The translations under genes were made by a program, and so were the position numbers. Source: Millisia brevis NBRC 105863 (GTDB lineage Bacteria; Actinomycetota; Actinomycetes; Mycobacteriales; Mycobacteriaceae). Taken from it: 64,000 nt of DNA. A model generated the notes under the pieces. It saw only the letters and a program-made list of their open reading frames with translations. It made no database searches and was not told the origin of the DNA. The first letter of the stretch is position 1. The number at the start of each line of letters is the position of its first letter. Location: contig NZ_BCRN01000003.1 of the NCBI RefSeq assembly GCF_001552615.1, positions 186,001 to 250,000 of the forward strand, read 5' to 3'. Below are positions 60,415-64,000 of this stretch, in pieces.

Positions 60415-61464
60415 TCAGGCGGGTACCGAGTCGTCGAACTTCGGAACGATGCCCGACTCGGGGACGAGCTGCCATTGCTCGAGCCGCGCTCGCACCTGCT
60501 CGGCGGCGTCGACATTGAGCGGCCCGGAGGTCCACAGCGCGTACGGCAGATTCAGGAAGCGTGAGTCGCGCACCGCCGGAAGGTCGGCAAAGCCGGGCCG
60601 AGTGCGCAGCAGCTCGATCTTCTCGGCGAAGGTCTGCGGCGGGTAGTCGACGAAGAGGAACGCGTCGGGGTTCGCCGCGGCGATCCGCTCCCAGGAGACC
60701 GCCACCCAGGTGTCGTCGATATCCGCCGTCGCGCTGACGGCGCCGGCTGCCTCGATGATCGCCTGTGGGGCACCGAACCGGCCGCTGGTGTAGACGGTGT
60801 CCGTCGCACTGTCGAACAGGAAGATCGTCGGCGGAGTCTGCGCCTGCGGCGCGGATTCGAGGGCTGCGAGCCGCTCGTCGACGTCGGCGATCACGTCCTG
60901 CGCGGTGTCGGCGCGGCCGGTGATCTCGCCGATATTGGTCAGGTCGGCGCGCAGTGCATCCCATGGCGGCACGGTGCCGCGGGCGCGCTCCCCGTCGGTC
61001 TGCCGGCAGCTCTCGGTGAGTGTGTAGGCGGGAATTCCGTCGGCGCGCAGGCTGTCCGGTGTGAGGTTCTTGTCCTCGGAGTAGCCGTAGTTCCAACCGG
61101 CGATCATCGTGTCGGGGTCCTGCGCCAGCACCGTCTCGCGCGACGGGTACTCCGGCGCCACCTGATTGAGCCCGTCGACCACATCCTGACCGTAATGGCG
61201 GGCCAACGTCTCGGCATCGCGCTGCATGCTCGACACCGCGACCACCTGATCCTGCGCGCCGAGCGCGAGGGCCATCGAGATCATGTTGCCGTCGTTGACG
61301 AAGAGGCGCTGGGCGGGCGAGGGGAATTCGAGGTCGGTATCGCAGTTGGTGATCGTGATCGTCTGCGCGTCGACCGCGGCGGTCTCGGAGCCGGACGAGC
61401 AGGCTGTGACGGTCGCGAGGACGACCGTCAGCAGCGCCGGCGCGGCGAGGGTGCTGCGTTTCAT
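60415..61464 (-). CDS. btuF: FecB/BtuF-type substrate-binding lipoprotein, probably cobalamin
   Basis: A 349-residue class III solute-binding protein. Signal peptide ends at lipobox TVTAC. The fold shows SPAQRLFVNDGNMISMALALGAQDQVVAVSS at the first lobe and the long backbone helix near residue 170-200. The name btuF is inferred: the operon begins with a cobalamin riboswitch (63333-63421). The protein sequence alone would also fit a siderophore, haem or F420-0 binder. Its ATG at 61464 overlaps the ATPase stop by ATGA with AGGAAAGG upstream. Last gene of the permease-ATPase-binding protein operon. Confidence 0.78.
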   Translation of the reverse strand: MKRSTLAAPALLTVVLATVTACSSGSETAAVDAQTITITNCDTDLEFPSPAQRLFVNDGNMISMALALGAQDQVVAVSSMQRDAETLARHYGQDVVDGLNQVAPEYPSRETVLAQDPDTMIAGWNYGYSEDKNLTPDSLRADGIPAYTLTESCRQTDGERARGTVPPWDALRADLTNIGEITGRADTAQDVIADVDERLAALESAPQAQTPPTIFLFDSATDTVYTSGRFGAPQAIIEAAGAVSATADIDDTWVAVSWERIAAANPDAFLFVDYPPQTFAEKIELLRTRPGFADLPAVRDSRFLNLPYALWTSGPLNVDAAEQVRARLEQWQLVPESGIVPKFDDSVPA

Positions 61465-62252
61465 CGGTTGCCTTTCCTGGTGATGGGGGTGATGACGACG
61501 AGGTGCGGGGTACCCGTGGCGGGGTCGACCAGTTCGATCGCATGAACGTCGAAGACCTCGGCCAGGACGGGCGGACTGAGCGCTTCACCCGCAGGTGCGG
61601 GAGGTCGGGAGGTGCCGCCGGCGAGCACCACGATCCGGTCGCAGAAGCGCCGCGCGAGGGCGAGGTCGTGCAACGACACGACGACGGTGCGGGAGGTGGC
61701 GCGGATCAGTTCGAGCACCGCCATCGCGTGGGCGATGTCGAGATGGTTGGTCGGCTCGTCCAGCAGCAGCACCGCGGTGTCCTGGACGAGCGTGCGGGCC
61801 AGCAGGACCCGCCGCCGTTCGCCACCGGAGAGGGTGGTCACCGAGCGGAGGGCCGTCGCCTGCATCTCGACCATCGCCAATGCCCCGGCGATCGCGCGAC
61901 GGTCGACCGGATCCGCCGAGCCGCCCCACGGCGGAAGGAACGGTGTGCGGCCCAGGGCGACAACCTGTTCCACGGTCAACTCCGCCTCCGGAACCTCCTC
62001 CTGGGCGAGCAAGGCCACCAACCGGGCGCGCCGCCGAGCTCCGACGGCGTGCACATCGACGTCGCCGACGTGAACCGTCCCCGCTGCGGGCGCGTCGAGA
62101 CCGGCGATCGTCCGCAGCAATGTCGACTTGCCGACGCCGTTGGGCCCGACCAGGCCGAGAACCTCGCCGGGTTCGGCGACGAAGGACACCTCGTCGAGCA
62201 GCCGCCGCCGACCCGCGGTGCAGGAGAGCCCGGTAACGGTGAGCGTGGTCAT
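61461..62252 (-). CDS. btuD: FecE/BtuD-type ABC importer ATPase
   Basis: A 263-residue ATPase: Walker A GPNGVGKST at about 36-44, signature LSGGERRR, Walker [13 protein letters not shown], switch SLHD. FepC/BtuD class. A GC-rich C-terminal extension (VLAEVFDVHAIELVDPATGTPHLVVI) is usual for this class. The start at 62252 overlaps the permease stop by ATGA. Supplies energy to the permease for vitamin B12-type uptake, by inference from the riboswitch. Confidence 0.82.
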   Translation of the reverse strand: MTTLTVTGLSCTAGRRRLLDEVSFVAEPGEVLGLVGPNGVGKSTLLRTIAGLDAPAAGTVHVGDVDVHAVGARRRARLVALLAQEEVPEAELTVEQVVALGRTPFLPPWGGSADPVDRRAIAGALAMVEMQATALRSVTTLSGGERRRVLLARTLVQDTAVLLLDEPTNHLDIAHAMAVLELIRATSRTVVVSLHDLALARRFCDRIVVLAGGTSRPPAPAGEALSPPVLAEVFDVHAIELVDPATGTPHLVVITPITRKGNR

Positions 62253-63289
62253 GTCGTCCCGGCGAAGGAGTACCGGCGGCGGGACATCAGGATCAGGAAG
62301 ACCGGCGCGCCGATGATGCCGGTCAGGACCGACACCGGGATCTCGACGGGCCGGGTCAGCACCCGGGTGCCCAGGTCGACCCACACCATGAACAGCGCGC
62401 CGGCCAGCATCGCGGCCGGCAGCAAGGCGCGGTGGCGGGGCCCGACCAGCAGGCGAGCGAGGTGCGGGACGACCAGACCGACGAAGCCGATTCCGCCGGA
62501 CACCGCCACCAGCACCGAGACGACCAGCGCGAGCACGATCACCAGTGCCAGCCGCAACTGCGGGACCGGAACCCCGAGCGAGGCGGCGGTCGTCGGGCCG
62601 AGCATCAACGCGTCGAGCCAACCGGCGACGGCGAGCAGCGCGATCGCGCCGATGGCGACGACGATCGCCGGAGCGAGCAGTTTGGTTCGGTCGGCGCCCG
62701 CAAACGATCCGAGCAACCAGAACATCGCCGACTCCGCCGCCGACGGGTCTTTGCTGCGGAAGACCAGGAAGCTCGCGATCGAGGAGAAGGCGGCGGCGAG
62801 CACCGTCCCGGTCAGGATCAGCCGCAACGGCGTGATTCCGCCCGAGGCGAGCACGACGGTCAGGACGATCGCGCCCGCCGCCAGCGCCCCGAGCAGCGCG
62901 CCGCCGGACAGCGCCCAGGTCCCCGCGCCGGCGAGGAAACCGGTGGTCAATACGGCGACCGCGCCGACCGATGCGCCCGAGGAGATCCCCAACAGGTACG
63001 GATCGGCGAGCGGGTTGGTCACCAGGGTCTGCATCGCCGCGCCCGCGAGCGCGAGCCCGGCACCGACGATGATCGCCAGCAGGGTGCGCGGCATCCGCAA
63101 CTCCCAGACGATCGTGTCGAGCCCGGGCGAGACGGCGGCGCCGGTGAAGCGAGCGGCCACGACATCGGCCACCGTGGCGAGCGGCAGCGGTTCGGCACCG
63201 AGCGTGACACCGATCAGCGCGCTCGGCACGAGTGCGGCGAGGAGCACCACCATCACGAGCGCCGAGCGCGTGGTACGGGCAGCCGTCAC
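62249..63289 (-). CDS. btuC: FecCD/BtuC-type ABC importer permease
   Basis: A 346-residue FecCD permease with about ten helices. LALAGAAMQTLVTNPLADPYLLGISSGASVGA, GGIGFVGLVVPHLARLLVGPRHR and RPVEIPVSVLTGIIGAPVFLILM are all family marks, including the ATPase-contact glycine loop. I chose GTG 63289, with GAGGAG six bases before it; the frame continues upstream into the riboswitch without homology. First gene of the operon, 43 bases after the riboswitch end. Confidence 0.88.
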   Translation of the reverse strand: MTAARTTRSALVMVVLLAALVPSALIGVTLGAEPLPLATVADVVAARFTGAAVSPGLDTIVWELRMPRTLLAIIVGAGLALAGAAMQTLVTNPLADPYLLGISSGASVGAVAVLTTGFLAGAGTWALSGGALLGALAAGAIVLTVVLASGGITPLRLILTGTVLAAAFSSIASFLVFRSKDPSAAESAMFWLLGSFAGADRTKLLAPAIVVAIGAIALLAVAGWLDALMLGPTTAASLGVPVPQLRLALVIVLALVVSVLVAVSGGIGFVGLVVPHLARLLVGPRHRALLPAAMLAGALFMVWVDLGTRVLTRPVEIPVSVLTGIIGAPVFLILMSRRRYSFAGTT

Positions 63290-63332
63290 CGACAACTCCT
63301 CTGGGCAACTCGCGGCCCGGTGGGTGGATGTC

Positions 63333-63421
63333 ACGACGGGTGAGGTCTGGCTCCCGGCCCGCACGGGCCGGTCACAGTGGCGCGACCGCTCCGAATTTCC
63401 ATCGGATTCCCGCACCGTCGT
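63333..63421 (-). promoter_or_regulatory. Cobalamin riboswitch (compact form)
   Basis: On the minus strand the closing helix is ACGACGG/CCGTCGT. Inside follow GGTGC, GGGAATCCG, ATGGAAATTCGG, the highly conserved core GCGGTCGCGCCACTGTGA, a GGCCCG/CGGGCC hairpin, and the B12-box-like GGGAGCCAGACCTCA. These are the conserved elements of AdoCbl riboswitches in the expected order, at about 89 bases and without the large peripheral arms. It ends 43 bases before the btuC start, so ligand binding could control translation or early termination. Family recognised by eye. Confidence 0.85.
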
Positions 63422-63472
63422 GTGTGTCGGCGTGGAGCGTAGCCCGGGCACATCCGAATGTCCCGTTCGGAC

Positions 63473-64000
63473 TCAGTCGGCCTGCCGACGGTAGTGCCGC
63501 GCGGCCTTCGCCCGGTTGCCGCAGATGCTCATCGAGCACCACCGTCGATTCCCCGACTTGCTGGTGTCCAGGTACCACAGCACGCATTCCGGATGTTGGC
63601 ACCGACGAATCCGGTCCGCGGAGCGATCGAGCAGGTCGAGGTAGGTGTCGGCAATCGTCCAGGGCACCTCCCAGCCCGGTTCCGCGACCACCGTCGACAA
63701 CGATCGCCCGCCGGCGCCCGGCTGGGGGGCCTCGGCGAGCCGACGACGACGGTGCCCGCGCGCCAGGATCGCGTTGAATGCCGAACGCGCATCCACCGAT
63801 GCCGGGTGCTCGGCGACCGCCTGAATCGCCTCGCGGGTCTCGCACAATCGCAGCCGCAACTCCTCGCCGGCGGCCGGTCGCTCCGCCGCGGGAATCGACG
63901 ACGACGCCAACCAGATGGCGACACCGTCGACCGTCTCCAGCAAGTCCTGCAGCTCGCCGCGCTCGATCCAATGCGTATTGAGCAGATCGAGCGGTAGGGG
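63473..64000 (-). CDS. CGNR zinc-finger / ABATE-domain regulator, N-terminus off the window
   Basis: 175 codons of a gene whose start lies past the right edge. The visible protein begins PLPLDLLNTHWIERGELQDLLET, the ABATE domain start, and ends with the CGNR zinc finger CQHPECVLWYLDTSKSGNRRWCSMSICGNRAKAARHYRRQ. It is a second member of the family after 28224-28769. An internal ATG at 63943 would give a shorter protein but cuts into the domain. It lies upstream of the riboswitch-btu operon on the same strand; the 51-base gap gives no sign of a terminator. Confidence 0.82.
   Translation of the reverse strand, partial: PLPLDLLNTHWIERGELQDLLETVDGVAIWLASSSIPAAERPAAGEELRLRLCETREAIQAVAEHPASVDARSAFNAILARGHRRRRLAEAPQPGAGGRSLSTVVAEPGWEVPWTIADTYLDLLDRSADRIRRCQHPECVLWYLDTSKSGNRRWCSMSICGNRAKAARHYRRQAD

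Noticed and set aside
60415-63289. An F420-0 or siderophore importer
   Set aside because: The proteins alone would allow it, but the cobalamin riboswitch upstream is a better guide to the cargo.

Overview
The window is high-GC DNA from an actinobacterium of the order Mycobacteriales. The main evidence is gene order. The block clpX-clpP2-clpP1-tig ... rpiB-pepN-DUF5130-ctaJ-HNH-glbO-aglA-(Rv2474c-like)-thioesterase-gdh-ettA-ssb-like follows the Mycobacterium tuberculosis Rv2457c-Rv2478c order. GTG starts and 4-base ATGA/GTGA overlaps are frequent. I infer a Gordonia-like environmental genus rather than Mycobacterium itself, because the flanks are rich in catabolic cassettes. The genus cannot be proved from the sequence alone.

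Layout. 0-5.5 kb: a glycine betaine to pyruvate route. The Rieske betaine demethylase gbcA/gbcB and sarcosine oxidase subunits (soxB, soxD, running off the left edge) lie on the minus strand, opposite a divergent serine deaminase sdaA. 5.6-9.1 kb: a KefB-type antiporter, a phosphoribosyltransferase and a frameshifted AbiEi/DUF559 gene. 9.3-13.6 kb: a complete ugpAEBC importer in the mycobacterial order (probably for glycerophosphodiesters such as glycerophosphocholine). 13.7-20.3 kb: an F420-type nitroreductase, a YceI protein, a TetR-divergent acyl-CoA ligase/MFS pair and an ArsB-like permease. 20.3-25.6 kb: a DUF3445 haem N-demethylase with its reductase, divergent from a YdeP-like formate dehydrogenase plus fdhD. 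Several of these cassettes share a theme: methylated amines are taken up or demethylated, and the one-carbon units released need oxidation. 25.6-30.3 kb: membrane transporters, a CGNR regulator and small proteins.

30.3-52.5 kb is core genome: proteolysis (clpXP1P2), folding (tig), tRNA-Pro and tRNA-Gly, rpiB, pepN, a cytochrome aa3 oxidase subunit, truncated haemoglobin, alpha-glucosidase, the large NAD-glutamate dehydrogenase, the ribosome-associated EttA and an SSB-like protein. Strong hairpin terminators separate the convergent units.

52.6-64 kb is accessory again: a DUF305 lipoprotein; a histidine phosphatase with an in-frame stop; a CPBP protease/kinase pair; a MarR-controlled ABC exporter; an FAD/ferredoxin redox pair; and a btuCDF-type ABC importer. 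A compact cobalamin riboswitch, not visible as an ORF, lies upstream of the importer and identifies its likely cargo as vitamin B12 or a precursor.

No CRISPR array, transposase, integrase or prophage was seen. The most unusual observation is a set of short direct repeats sitting on, or immediately downstream of, the stop codons of five unrelated genes.
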